Assembly (NCBI GenBank): GCA_964633825.1
Contig: CAZWHE010000051.1
Location: forward strand, 1 to 23,954
Reading direction: 5' to 3'
Source: CAZWHE01 sp964633825
GTDB lineage: Bacteria > Planctomycetota > B15-G4 > CAYZWU01
DNA length: 23,954 nucleotides
The stretch's first letter is position 1. Every line of letters begins with the position of its first letter. Under the pieces are notes generated by a model. The model searched no databases and was not told the DNA's origin. It was given only the letters and a program-made list of their open reading frames with translations. A program made the position numbers and the translations under genes. Positions 1 through 7,591 of the stretch are shown piece by piece.

Positions 1-1202
1 TCGAGGAGGCCGTTGTTGGTGAGCACATCTGAGCCGGTCATGTAGAAATATTCGTGGTAACCGCCGCCCGACGAGTCGAGGCGGATCGTTCCATCGTTGG
101 CAAAAGGCGCCTGGGCGGTGAGATAGGCGTTGCTGTATGAACCGTTGCCCTGGATGTGGATCGTCTGGCCGGCAGCGATATCGCCGCTCACTTTGTTGCT
201 GCTGCCGACGAAACGGAACGATCCCGGATCAGAGTTACCGACACCCACGTTCAGAGTGGAATCGTACAGGATCGGTGGTCCGGTGACGGTTCCGCCGTCG
301 AAGTTGAAGGTCCCGTTGGGAAAGTAGAAAGTACCGTTCGCTGTCAAAGATCCTGCTTGCTGGTTGAATATTGTATAGTTTTCGAAGGTGAGCTGGTTTC
401 CCGTGGTGATCGTGAAGGATCCGTTGTTGGTGAACGGACCGGTGTTGAAATTGGCATTGGTATCCACGAGCACGTTCGCGCCGCTCTGATTGTCGAGCGA
501 ACCGTTGAAATACCGGCTTCCACCTGTACCCGGTTGCATTTCGAAGTCGCCGGCATTGGTGAGAAGCCCGCCTCCGCTCATTGTCAAGGTGCTGCTGTAT
601 CCCCCGTCGATTGATGTGAGATAAATCCTGTCATTGTTGGTCAGGGGATTGACGATGGTGAGGTAACTGTGACTGCCGCTTACGCTGCCGAGAACCTGGA
701 GCAGTCCGTTGTTCAGGTAGTTGGTGAGTGTCGAACTTCCCTGGGCCCTGAAATCGAGACCGGCATTGGTGACAAGCCCCGCTCCCTGCCAGGACGAGCC
801 GATCCACTGGACGGTCGTGCCTCCGCCCGGACCGAGTGTGGACGCCCCGTTGACCGTGAAGGTCCGGCCGTTGGAGTAAAACGTGGCATTGCCGGCCGTG
901 AAATCGAAATTCCCGAGGGTCGCATTCATGTCGAGCGTCACGATGTAGGGGGTCGCGCTGGAAACGCCTATGGCTGCATAATGACCCGGGTCGTTGGGAA
1001 CCTGCGCCGGGGTCCACCAGGTAGCCAGGCTCCAGTTTCCTGAATTGTCGTGGTTCCAGTAGTGTGTCTGTGCGGCGGCCGAGCCGGTGAATAGACCGGC
1101 AAAAACGATCAAAATCATGGTAACTCGGGCCGGGAGATGAACCGGTCCCGAAATTTTGTCTGATTGATGCGTATTGAAACAGAGTAATGCGATCGGCTTC
1201 AT
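1..1202 (-). CDS. Secreted beta-repeat protein, autotransporter-strand-like (3' end outside window)
   Basis: An open frame runs from an ATG at 1202-1200 to the window edge with no stop (400 codons seen). A strong Shine-Dalgarno AGGAGGA lies at 1209-1215, 6 nt upstream. The N-terminus has a long charged n-region (about 27 residues), then a hydrophobic core ILIVFAGLFTGSAAA and a likely cleavage before QTHYWN. The mature start, with W-rich spacing (YWNHDNSGNWSLATWW) and a P-x-D turn, resembles the first repeat of autotransporter-associated beta-strand proteins. The rest is Gly/Asn/Thr-rich with recurring LTNAG or LTNNG turns roughly every 30-40 residues, as in a right-handed beta-helix. No catalytic motif was seen. 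It is probably a surface or extracellular structural or adhesive protein; the missing C-terminus would show whether it has an autotransporter barrel or a sorting tail. Confidence 0.7.
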   Translation of the reverse strand, partial: MKPIALLCFNTHQSDKISGPVHLPARVTMILIVFAGLFTGSAAAQTHYWNHDNSGNWSLATWWTPAQVPNDPGHYAAIGVSSATPYIVTLDMNATLGNFDFTAGNATFYSNGRTFTVNGASTLGPGGGTTVQWIGSSWQGAGLVTNAGLDFRAQGSSTLTNYLNNGLLQVLGSVSGSHSYLTIVNPLTNNDRIYLTSIDGGYSSTLTMSGGGLLTNAGDFEMQPGTGGSRYFNGSLDNQSGANVLVDTNANFNTGPFTNNGSFTITTGNQLTFENYTIFNQQAGSLTANGTFYFPNGTFNFDGGTVTGPPILYDSTLNVGVGNSDPGSFRFVGSSNKVSGDIAAGQTIHIQGNGSYSNAYLTAQAPFANDGTIRLDSSGGGYHEYFYMTGSDVLTNNGLL

Positions 1203-1276
1203 GATTATTCCTCCTGATCTTGTGAATAGGCTTGGATATGGTGTCTGACTTAGCCCAAGAAATTCAGGCTGCAAGC

Positions 1277-1305
1277 AATATATAGGAGTTGGAGATCAAG
1301 TTCAA
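1277..1305 (-). promoter_or_regulatory. Candidate sigma70 promoter for the beta-repeat protein
   Basis: On the minus strand, TTGAAC (1300-1305) and TATATT (1277-1282) are separated by 17 nt. This gives a leader of about 68 nt ending in the strong ribosome binding site of the gene starting at 1202. The rest of the 1203-1368 gap is AT-rich with no further structure noted. Confidence 0.5.
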
Positions 1306-1368
1306 CAAGTATTATATTCATCGTGACCGGAGATCGCGCGTCACAGTGAATATCGCTTCGATCCCGCA

Positions 1369-2316
1369 TCAGGGAATAAAATTAACGAGCACGGGTATGG
1401 AGACAAAGATCACGGGCTGCATCCCCGGCCCGGTGAGAAGGACATAGGAGAAGGTGAACGTCGTTCCCAGGTAAACGGGGTCCACCGGCCCGGGCATGTT
1501 GAACACCGCTGTAGCCTGTCCCGACCCGTCGAGCACTCCCATCGAATTTTGAAAAACCGCTGAGTTGGGATTGTTGGCCGAGTAATTGAGGAGCGGGTCC
1601 ATGTTGAGAAGGAGATGGAACCCGTCAACATTGATCCCGGGGAGGTTTCCGAAGCTCGCCAGGAGAAAGTAGTCTTTGCCGGCGTGAGCCGATCCGGCAT
1701 CGAGTGACATGGTCACGCTGCCGCCCGTGGCGATTCTGATGTTATCCGTACCGACCGAAAGATCGGGATTCAGCGGTTCGAGCTTAATGTCGTCGATGTA
1801 ATTGAGAACGTCGTGGCTCGGGCTTGCGTTTCGCCAGTTGTAGAACTCGAGAAGATAGGAACCGGTCGTTGGCGGTGTGATGGTTCCGGAAAGGGTTGCA
1901 CGCTTGATGCTGGGGAGGTCTCCGCAAACGTGACTGTCGATCAACACCCCGTTGATCAAGGCGTCAAAAGCGCCGCCTTCATTCACGCCGCCTCAGCAGT
2001 CGGCGTGATAGCAGATGTTGGCCGTCAGCTTATACGTCACGCCTCCCACAAGGCAAACTTCCTGCGTGATCCCGCCGTTGCCGCCGCCGAACGGGCTGTC
2101 GCCGGGCTTTCTTTTCCAGCACCATGATTTTTGGCCGTTTCCGTTCGTGTCGTACTCGATGCAACCGACACCGATATTGTTGCCGTTTTTCTCCCAGGCG
2201 CCCTGGTCCTGCAGCTGAAAATCCCCGTTGGCGGCAGTGTTCTGGCCGAACGCCACGCCCTGGAACAGGAACAGGAGCAGGACGATCCCTCCCGCTATCA
2301 CAAAGTTATTCTTCAT
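1369..2316 (-). CDS. Secreted cysteine-containing protein interrupted by an in-frame TGA (candidate recoding or pseudogene)
   Basis: A single frame runs from ATG 2316-2314 (Shine-Dalgarno AAGGAGG just upstream) to TGA at 1371-1369. It has one internal TGA at 1995-1993, codon 108 of 315. Read conventionally it gives a 107-aa protein (1993-2316) and a downstream open frame (GTG start at 1986, 205 aa). Residues 1-24 are a clear signal peptide (IVLLLFLFQGVAFG). Residues about 25-180 look like a galactose-binding-type beta-sandwich that spans the TGA: the half after it (FDALINGVLID, then YIDDIKLEPL) completes the half before it. Cysteines lie at 52, 66, 88, 102 and 107, so the TGA directly follows a Cys (ADC-TGA-GG). 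Residues about 190-315 form a separate beta domain ending NFIP. No function is assigned. A nonsense mutation is the simplest alternative to recoding. Confidence 0.6.
1993..1995 (-). other. In-frame TGA codon inside a continuous reading frame
   Basis: The TGA falls between Cys107 and Gly109 of the secreted protein, and the frame continues for 206 more sense codons. Ten nt downstream is a possible stem-loop (ATGAAGGCG 1982-1974 with CGCCTTGAT 1963-1955, one G-G mismatch, 10-nt loop). This is about the spacing of bacterial SECIS elements, but the loop lacks an evident GGU motif, so the resemblance is only topological. Confidence 0.5.
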
Positions 2317-2371
2317 CGCGACCTCCTTTACAGAATGAACGAATGCTTGGATGTCACCGGCTCATGTTTCT

Positions 2372-2399
2372 ATTGTACGTATTTTATTCGATGCGTAAA
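2372..2399 (-). promoter_or_regulatory. Candidate sigma70 promoter for the TGA-interrupted secreted protein
   Basis: On the minus strand, TTTACG (2394-2399) and TACAAT (2372-2377) are separated by 16 nt, about 55 nt before the ATG at 2316. This suggests separate transcription from the upstream propeller gene. Confidence 0.4.
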
Positions 2400-2419
2400 G
2401 AAAGATACTTCGTTTCGGC

Positions 2420-2458
2420 TCAAGGAATGATCCGGCGTATCATTCAAGGAATGATACG
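2420..2458 (-). repeat. Perfect 9-bp inverted repeat over a stop codon plus a duplicated 12-mer
   Basis: CGTATCATT (2436-2444) and AATGATACG (2450-2458) form a perfect 9-bp stem around a 5-nt loop, overlapping the TGA stop (2444-2446) of the propeller gene. The 12-mer TCAAGGAATGAT also occurs twice, at 2420-2431 and 2444-2455 (24-bp period). There is no U-tract after the stem on the minus strand, so a factor-independent terminator is uncertain; mRNA 3'-end protection is another option. Confidence 0.45.
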
Positions 2459-3958
2459 GAAGGAGACGGCGGACCTGTCGATGTATGTGTCTGCCGTGTA
2501 ATTCCCGAGATTGCCCGTCAGAGTAAACAGACCAATCGGCGCGCTGAGAGGGATTGTGAGAATGTCCGTTCCGGTGAAAACCGCGTACGCCGGAATCGTA
2601 CCGTGCGCGGGGTTGGGAATTTTAAGGAACTGGGAGGGGACAAGGGCTTCCGCGCCCGATGCGGCCGGGATGGCCGTCACCCAGAAATCGGCCGATATGG
2701 CGTTGCCCGTTTCGTTTTTGACGACGAGATCGAGGTCGAGAGCGCCTCCCCGCGGGACCACGGTGCTTCCATTGGGAAGCATGGAGAGGGTGAGCCCGGG
2801 ACCGGAATCGGTGAGGTAATAGACTTCGGAAACGAGGCCCCCCGAATACTTCGTGTTCACATAGAGAACGTGAACACCGCCCGACCCGTCCACAACGATC
2901 GACGGTCCGGAATTTTCGTCTTGCGTTGCGATCGTTTCCGAGGTCCACGATCCGTCCCTGTTCGTGGAATAAAAGATCGTTCCCGTGTACATGTTGCCGC
3001 TCGTCTCCATCCAGGCGAGGTGCATCTTTCCTTTCCAGTCGGTTCCGAGAACGGCGCCGGCCGCGCTGTAGCCGCCCGAAGCCAATTCTCCCGCGGCCCA
3101 GCTCGCTCCTTCGTCCGCGCTCTCGGTGGAGTAGACGCTTCCGGGCATTCCCCATCCGTCGTTGCCGCTCATGGCAAGAAAACAGCGGTTGGCATAATCG
3201 GTGCGCACCGACGAGGTGAAGTCGTTTCCGTTGCCGCTCGTCAGGACCTGAATGATCCAGCCGCCCGACAGGTTCGTTGCGTGATGAATGTGATACGTTC
3301 CGTAATCGCCGCCGCGGTACGTGATCTGGACGACCCCCGCCTGGGAGACGGAGATCCTGGGATCCGCTCCCGTCCAAAACGAGCCGATCGACGAGCCCGA
3401 CAGGACCGTCACCGCCCAGCTCCCCGAGGAACGGTTTGCGTAAAAGATTTTTCCTTCGCCGCTCGACTGATCGAACCCGGCCCAGGCGGCGTGTGGAATG
3501 TTATCGCCGTCGACGGCGACAACGGGATCGAGGTCCGTTGTCGCGTTGTTGGTGATCCGCTCGGCGACCCAGCTCCCCGAGGTGTTCGTTCCATAGAAGA
3601 TATCGCCCAGGTCCCCCGTGCCCTGCATCCAGACGAGGTGGGCGCTTCCGTTCACGTGGACGGCGAGATCGGGATGGGTGCAGTCAGGGACCGATGAGGG
3701 TATTTCCACGGCAGGCTCCCATATCCCTTCGCGGCGGGTGGTGTAAACGATTTTCTTGTCACCCGTGCCGGAATCGCTCTGCTTCCAGGCGGCGTGGATC
3801 AAATCGTTCCCGTCGATGGCCAGGCTGCCGGGAAAGGTTGTCTCATCAAAGCTGTTGTTCGTGATTCTCTCCGGCGGATTCCACTGCCCCGGGGCGGTGT
3901 TCGCAACGACGGCCATGAACAGACCGGCCAGACAGAATGAGCGGATTAGACTCGACAT
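2444..3958 (-). CDS. Secreted BNR/sialidase-like beta-propeller protein
   Basis: The 504-aa product starts at ATG 3958-3956, chosen because AAGGAG lies 7 nt upstream and the sequence then begins with a signal peptide (MSSLIRSFCLAGLFMAVVA); the frame stays open upstream to 4042 but that extension overlaps the amylase. About seven repeats of the form I-x-Y-x-T...G-x-W, each preceded by an Asp-containing strand and an H-x-x-W turn (HAAWKQS, HLVWMQG, HAAWAGF, HLAWMET), indicate a roughly seven-bladed propeller of the exo-sialidase type. No sialidase Arg triad or nucleophile Tyr is obvious, so catalysis is not supported. Residues about 389-504 form a separate beta-sandwich ending SFRIIP. The gene follows the alpha-amylase by 14 nt, so the two are probably co-transcribed; it may bind glycan or the cell surface. 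Annotation as a hypothetical beta-propeller is the safe level. Confidence 0.8.
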   Translation of the reverse strand: MSSLIRSFCLAGLFMAVVANTAPGQWNPPERITNNSFDETTFPGSLAIDGNDLIHAAWKQSDSGTGDKKIVYTTRREGIWEPAVEIPSSVPDCTHPDLAVHVNGSAHLVWMQGTGDLGDIFYGTNTSGSWVAERITNNATTDLDPVVAVDGDNIPHAAWAGFDQSSGEGKIFYANRSSGSWAVTVLSGSSIGSFWTGADPRISVSQAGVVQITYRGGDYGTYHIHHATNLSGGWIIQVLTSGNGNDFTSSVRTDYANRCFLAMSGNDGWGMPGSVYSTESADEGASWAAGELASGGYSAAGAVLGTDWKGKMHLAWMETSGNMYTGTIFYSTNRDGSWTSETIATQDENSGPSIVVDGSGGVHVLYVNTKYSGGLVSEVYYLTDSGPGLTLSMLPNGSTVVPRGGALDLDLVVKNETGNAISADFWVTAIPAASGAEALVPSQFLKIPNPAHGTIPAYAVFTGTDILTIPLSAPIGLFTLTGNLGNYTADTYIDRSAVSFRIIP

Positions 3959-3972
3959 GTTGATTCTCCTTG

Positions 3973-5301
3973 TTATGGCGCGTAGACGGTATACCCCCGG
4001 GGGGGCGCCCAGAGCTCGGCCCGGCCGTCGGCGGCCGTCCATTCGTCGAGGGCCTGTCCCGTATAATCATGGAGGAGGGTGCTCGGCCATTTGGTCGTGA
4101 CCCAGGCGCCCTTCCAGTCCGTGGGATGATCGTTGAGAACGATAATGCACCCCGAAAGGGAGCCCGAACCGTTTCTCTGGGCGATGTAGAGGTCGCTGTC
4201 CGTGTGGAGGACGGACGTGGTTCCTTCGGCCAGGTTTTTCCGGATCGAGATGAGGGTGTCGATCTGCGGTCCCAGTCCGTAGACGTAATAATCCTTCACA
4301 AACACGCAGGGGTATCCTTCCGATACGAGGATGAAAGCGTAGGCCATCATCTTGTCGGTGACGATGGGATCGTCCCTGTCCGTGTCGTGGTTCTCGACGA
4401 ATGTGACGGCTTTAAGGGGCTCGATGGCCACGAGCCCGGCGCCGTCGAGGTTCGACATGTCGAATGATCCCGACGTGTCGTTGCACATATCCTTGAGCGT
4501 GTAAAAGAGGGGGAAGTCGAAAGCCGACGCCAGCCTTCCCGTGTCATTGATCCACTGTTGGACGAGATCGCGGTTCCCGTCCCAGTACTCGCCCACGGCG
4601 AACCGGCCGTTCATGTTTCCAAAGGAGAGCCACTCCCGGAGAAACCACGGCTCGATTCCCTTGACGAAGTCGAGGCGGTATCCGTCGAAGCCCACGGCCG
4701 ACGTGACCGCGTCTCCCCAGAGCTTGAGCCCCTGGTTGATGTCGGGATGGGCCACGCAGAGGTCTTCGCCGAAGTCCTTCGAGTGGTAGGGGGGATCGTT
4801 ATCGGGATGGACGGCGTTGGGATGGAAGTGCTCGTAGTTCTTTTCGAAGAGCCCGTGAACGTAGTCGAAGCGCGTCCACGTGTTCGTCCCCGTGTAGGGG
4901 TTGTACTCCAGCTCGCCGCCCATCATGTGGTTCATCACGATGTCGGCGTAAGCGGCGACGCCGGTCTGGTGCAGGAGAGAGACGCAGTTGCGGAGCTCGG
5001 AGTAGCTGCCGAAGCGCGTCTCTATTGTTCCGTACTGGTTGAAGGCGCCGAGGTCGACGTGGTCGGCGATGTCGTACCCCATCGAGTACGCGCCCGCCAT
5101 CCCCTTGCAGGGCGGGGGAAGCCAGACCGCGGTGAAGCCCTTGTTCTTGATCTCGAAGGCGTGGTTGGCAATGGCGCCGTACCAGAAACCGCCCGCCGGG
5201 ACATCCCAGTAGAAACCCTGGAGCATGATGTCGTCGTCGGCGATCGCCGCGCCCGGAGCGAGGAGTAAAAAGAGAATGACAGAGAGAAGGCTTTGACGCA
5301 T
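3973..5301 (-). CDS. Secreted alpha-amylase, GH13 family
   Basis: The 442-aa product hydrolyses alpha-1,4 bonds of starch or glycogen outside the cytoplasm. Residues 1-21 are a signal peptide (LLSVILFLLLAPGAAIA). The (beta/alpha)8 landmarks are all present: conserved region I DIVMNHM (120-126), region II GYRLDFVKG with nucleophile D211, region III VGEYWD with general acid E238, and region IV FVENHDTD with D306. The opening (IMLQGFYWD, WLPPPCKGM, YSMGYDIADHVDLGAFNQ, TIETRFGS, GGELEYNP) resembles the short plant/Pyrococcus-type amylases (GH13_6/7) more than Bacillus enzymes. A short C-terminal beta domain ends at YTVYAP, with no added starch-binding module. The next gene, a secreted propeller, follows 14 nt downstream. 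No Shine-Dalgarno is visible and the candidate promoter sits almost on the ATG, which suggests leaderless translation. Confidence 0.93.
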   Translation of the reverse strand: MRQSLLSVILFLLLAPGAAIADDDIMLQGFYWDVPAGGFWYGAIANHAFEIKNKGFTAVWLPPPCKGMAGAYSMGYDIADHVDLGAFNQYGTIETRFGSYSELRNCVSLLHQTGVAAYADIVMNHMMGGELEYNPYTGTNTWTRFDYVHGLFEKNYEHFHPNAVHPDNDPPYHSKDFGEDLCVAHPDINQGLKLWGDAVTSAVGFDGYRLDFVKGIEPWFLREWLSFGNMNGRFAVGEYWDGNRDLVQQWINDTGRLASAFDFPLFYTLKDMCNDTSGSFDMSNLDGAGLVAIEPLKAVTFVENHDTDRDDPIVTDKMMAYAFILVSEGYPCVFVKDYYVYGLGPQIDTLISIRKNLAEGTTSVLHTDSDLYIAQRNGSGSLSGCIIVLNDHPTDWKGAWVTTKWPSTLLHDYTGQALDEWTAADGRAELWAPPRGYTVYAP

Positions 5302-5307
5302 CTTTAT

Positions 5308-5336
5308 ATCTTATCTGAGCTATGAAGAAAGGTCAA
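5308..5336 (-). promoter_or_regulatory. Candidate promoter for alpha-amylase, implying a leaderless mRNA
   Basis: On the minus strand, TTGACC (5331-5336), a 17-nt spacer and TAAGAT (5308-5313) end only 6 nt before the amylase ATG (5301-5299). The usual 6-7 nt distance puts transcription start at or next to the A of ATG. The promoter abuts the palindromic repeat at 5339. Confidence 0.45.
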
Positions 5337-5338
5337 TA

Positions 5339-5439
5339 GGTATTAGGGGGACACAATACGTAGTCTTCCGGTAACAATACAAATTGCCGTATTAACTTTG
5401 CTACCGGAAAACTACGTATTGTGTCCCCCTCTTAATACC
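5339..5439. repeat. Large palindromic repeat, REPIN/REP-like (AGGGGGACACAATACG arms)
   Basis: Two 29-nt arms, 5345-5373 and 5402-5430, are inverted copies with one mismatch. They begin AGGGGGACACAATACGTAGT and end TTCCGGTA, and surround a 28-nt loop that itself holds an AATAC/GTATT pair. Beyond the arms a 7-bp GGTATTA/TAATACC pair (5339-5345 and 5433-5439) continues the symmetry after a 2-nt offset. Arms starting with GGGGGACA are reminiscent of REP elements mobilised by Y1 (IS200-type, RAYT) transposases; no transposase gene lies in the window. The right end covers the last two codons of the sulfatase, so it may also act as a transcript terminator or stabiliser between sulfatase and amylase. 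Confidence 0.8.
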
Positions 5440-7393
5440 CATATCCCAGGCTTTTGAGCCTTTCCAGGTCCTCGGAGCTCACGCTTCGCGTCGAGGAACG
5501 CCATTTGTCCTGTTTCAAGAAGTCGAGCCGGTTTCGCAACGCCTCCTTCATCGCCTCCAGTTCGGCCCTGTTCTCCTCGGAGATAGGCGTCTGCTCGTTG
5601 ACATCCTTCATCAGGTCGTAAAAGAGCCAGAGCTCTTTCGGCCCCTCGATGTGGACCACTTTCCTGCCGGCTTCGGTGTAAGAGCTCAAATAGTAGTCCA
5701 CAATGGTGACATCGCTGATTGCCCAGAAACCGGGCCAATCCTCCTTTTCCGCTTTCATCACCTCTGCCAGGCTTTGGCCCTGCACCTGCGGCCATGGCTC
5801 GGCTCCCATGAATTCCAGTATTGTGGGAGCGATATCGACCTGGCGGCAGATGCCGGAATAGACCTTTCCGCCGTGCTCTCCTCCCGGAAGCTTGAAAATG
5901 AGGGGTACGTGGATTTCTTCCTGAAAGAGGGTGTTCCCATGGCCCCAAACCCCGTGGTCATAGAAGGCTTCTCCATGATCGGACGTGAAGACGATCAGGG
6001 TCTTGTCGTAGATACCGCGTTTCTTGAGGGCCTTGATCAGGTTTGCGAACTGGGCGTCGAATTCGGCGATCTCGCCGTCGTATTGGTTGCGGAGATGGTT
6101 CTCCTGGTCCTGTTCCAGCTCTTTTTGAAACGAGATGGGCGGTATTTCCTTCTCCATCGGCGACTGCGGGGGATGGGTCATAATCGGCCCGCTGTACCGA
6201 GGGTCGGCGAACATCCCGTCATAGGGAGGCTCCGGATCGTAAGGGGTGTGGGGATCCATATAGTGAAGATAAGCGAAAAAAGGCGCCGATGGATTCATGT
6301 CCAGAAATGAAAGGAATTCGGCGTTGATCGAGTCGGCGTCGCGCTTTTCGATGCTCGAGTCCCCCCAGGCGGTTCGAATGAACCTGAAAAGCGAGAGGAT
6401 GTAGACCTTCCCTTTCGTTTTTACGATCTTGTTGATGATGTTGTTGCCCCAGTGCAGGACCCTGGAGAGGCTCGAATCGATCGTTGTTCCCACGCCGCGG
6501 TAGTAATCCACATTCTGGGCGAAGCCGTAAGGCTTGCTCACGAGCGAGTTGGCCGCGATGAAAGCCGTTCTCCATCCCAGGTCGCCGGCCCCGTCGGGCA
6601 GCATGAGGGTCCTGGAAGGCAGGACCGAGAAGAGATGGTTCTGGTTGTGGGTTGCCGGGAAGATTCCGGTCAACACGCTCACCGTGGCCGGCCGGGTCCA
6701 TGAGCTTGTGGCAATGCACCGGCTGAAGCAGATCCCTTCGTTGGAAAAAGCGTCGATGTTCGGGCTGGTGTCTCTCTCGTATCCGTAGCATCCGAGGTGC
6801 GAAGCGCGCAGTGTGTCCACGAGGACCATGAGAACGTTGGGCCGCGACGGATCCAAAGCCGTGTCGGATGTCCCGTCTTCTTTCTCCGCTGCCTTGAGCC
6901 ATCCCACGCCGATAACAATGAGCGCGATCCAGACGACGAAGGTGGAAAAGAAAGAGATCTTGCCGATCTTGGGCGAGGTCCTTGTCGAGATCTTGCCGAT
7001 GATCCATACAAGCGCCGCGAAAACGACGAGAAGAACGATATTGGTGATAATGGTCGATGAGGCGCCGGCGCTGGTGAGCCGTTTCTTGTTGATCAGGCAA
7101 AAAACGTAGCTGAAGCCGCCGCCCATGAGCGTGAACAACAGATAGTAAAAATAGAGAGCTCCCTTTTGACAGGAATCGCTTCTGTTCAGGAAGCCTCGCA
7201 GAATCCCGACGACGGCCATGGCCAGGCCCCAGTGGGCGCTGTATATGCAAAGAATCATCAGCATCTCGGAAGGATCGGCCAGATGCATCCCGAAGGGTTT
7301 GACCAGGATGTAGAACTCGACACACCCCAGGATGCCGCCCATGGCGATACCGGCGAGCAGGCCGATGCTCAGATGTTTCAGTGTTTCACGCAT
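5432..7393 (-). CDS. Membrane-anchored sulfatase/alkaline-phosphatase-superfamily protein
   Basis: The 653-aa product has about five hydrophobic helices in residues 1-168 (near 8-30, 44-66, 80-100, 114-133 and 146-166), then a sulfatase-fold domain from about 184 facing the periplasm or outside. Superfamily features are PNVLMVLVDTLRASHLGCYG (metal ligand D193), FTSDHGEAFYDHGVWGHG (C-terminal metal site) and HVPLIF. The nucleophile segment is SSWTRPATVSVLTG: aligned with the C/S-x-P-x-R...TG formylglycine motif, the nucleophile position is Thr233 and the Arg is Thr237. A formylglycine sulfatase is therefore unlikely. Thr nucleophiles are typical of LtaS/EptA-type phosphotransferases and of some phosphatase-like relatives. 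The C-terminal LERLKSLGY is common in this membrane subgroup. No Shine-Dalgarno is visible at the chosen ATG. The substrate is unknown; a surface glycan or lipid is an inference. Confidence 0.82.
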   Translation of the reverse strand: MRETLKHLSIGLLAGIAMGGILGCVEFYILVKPFGMHLADPSEMLMILCIYSAHWGLAMAVVGILRGFLNRSDSCQKGALYFYYLLFTLMGGGFSYVFCLINKKRLTSAGASSTIITNIVLLVVFAALVWIIGKISTRTSPKIGKISFFSTFVVWIALIVIGVGWLKAAEKEDGTSDTALDPSRPNVLMVLVDTLRASHLGCYGYERDTSPNIDAFSNEGICFSRCIATSSWTRPATVSVLTGIFPATHNQNHLFSVLPSRTLMLPDGAGDLGWRTAFIAANSLVSKPYGFAQNVDYYRGVGTTIDSSLSRVLHWGNNIINKIVKTKGKVYILSLFRFIRTAWGDSSIEKRDADSINAEFLSFLDMNPSAPFFAYLHYMDPHTPYDPEPPYDGMFADPRYSGPIMTHPPQSPMEKEIPPISFQKELEQDQENHLRNQYDGEIAEFDAQFANLIKALKKRGIYDKTLIVFTSDHGEAFYDHGVWGHGNTLFQEEIHVPLIFKLPGGEHGGKVYSGICRQVDIAPTILEFMGAEPWPQVQGQSLAEVMKAEKEDWPGFWAISDVTIVDYYLSSYTEAGRKVVHIEGPKELWLFYDLMKDVNEQTPISEENRAELEAMKEALRNRLDFLKQDKWRSSTRSVSSEDLERLKSLGYGY

Positions 7394-7440
7394 GATATCG
7401 ACTGTGATGAAACCGTTCTGCCGGACTCAAAGCTCGGCTC

Positions 7441-7468
7441 ATTATATTGTTTTCCTGCATTGAGGCTA
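7441..7468 (-). promoter_or_regulatory. Candidate promoter for the sulfatase-superfamily gene
   Basis: On the minus strand a perfect TATAAT (7441-7446) lies about 48 nt before the sulfatase ATG, with a weak -35 (TTAGCC) 17 nt upstream. It is in the divergent 7394-7591 gap. Confidence 0.4.
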
Positions 7469-7488
7469 AGCGTTCCTCAACATTTTAT
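7460..7488 (+). promoter_or_regulatory. Weak candidate promoter for the Asp-box lipoprotein gene
   Basis: TTGAGG (7460-7465), a 17-nt spacer and TTTTAT (7483-7488), about 100 nt before the ATG at 7592. The match is modest, and it overlaps the opposing sulfatase promoter region. Confidence 0.25.
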
Positions 7489-7591
7489 ATCACCGGCTCC
7501 CGGCTTACCGTGATAGCATAAATAAGTCTCCGGTCATGTTAACCGGCTCGTGAACAAGGCGCCCCTTGAAAACATGCAGAGGAGAGAAGCC

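Noticed and set aside
2603..3697. Plus-strand open frame of 364 codons opposite the propeller protein
   Set aside because: The opposite strand has a signal peptide, ribosome site and repeats; this frame has none.
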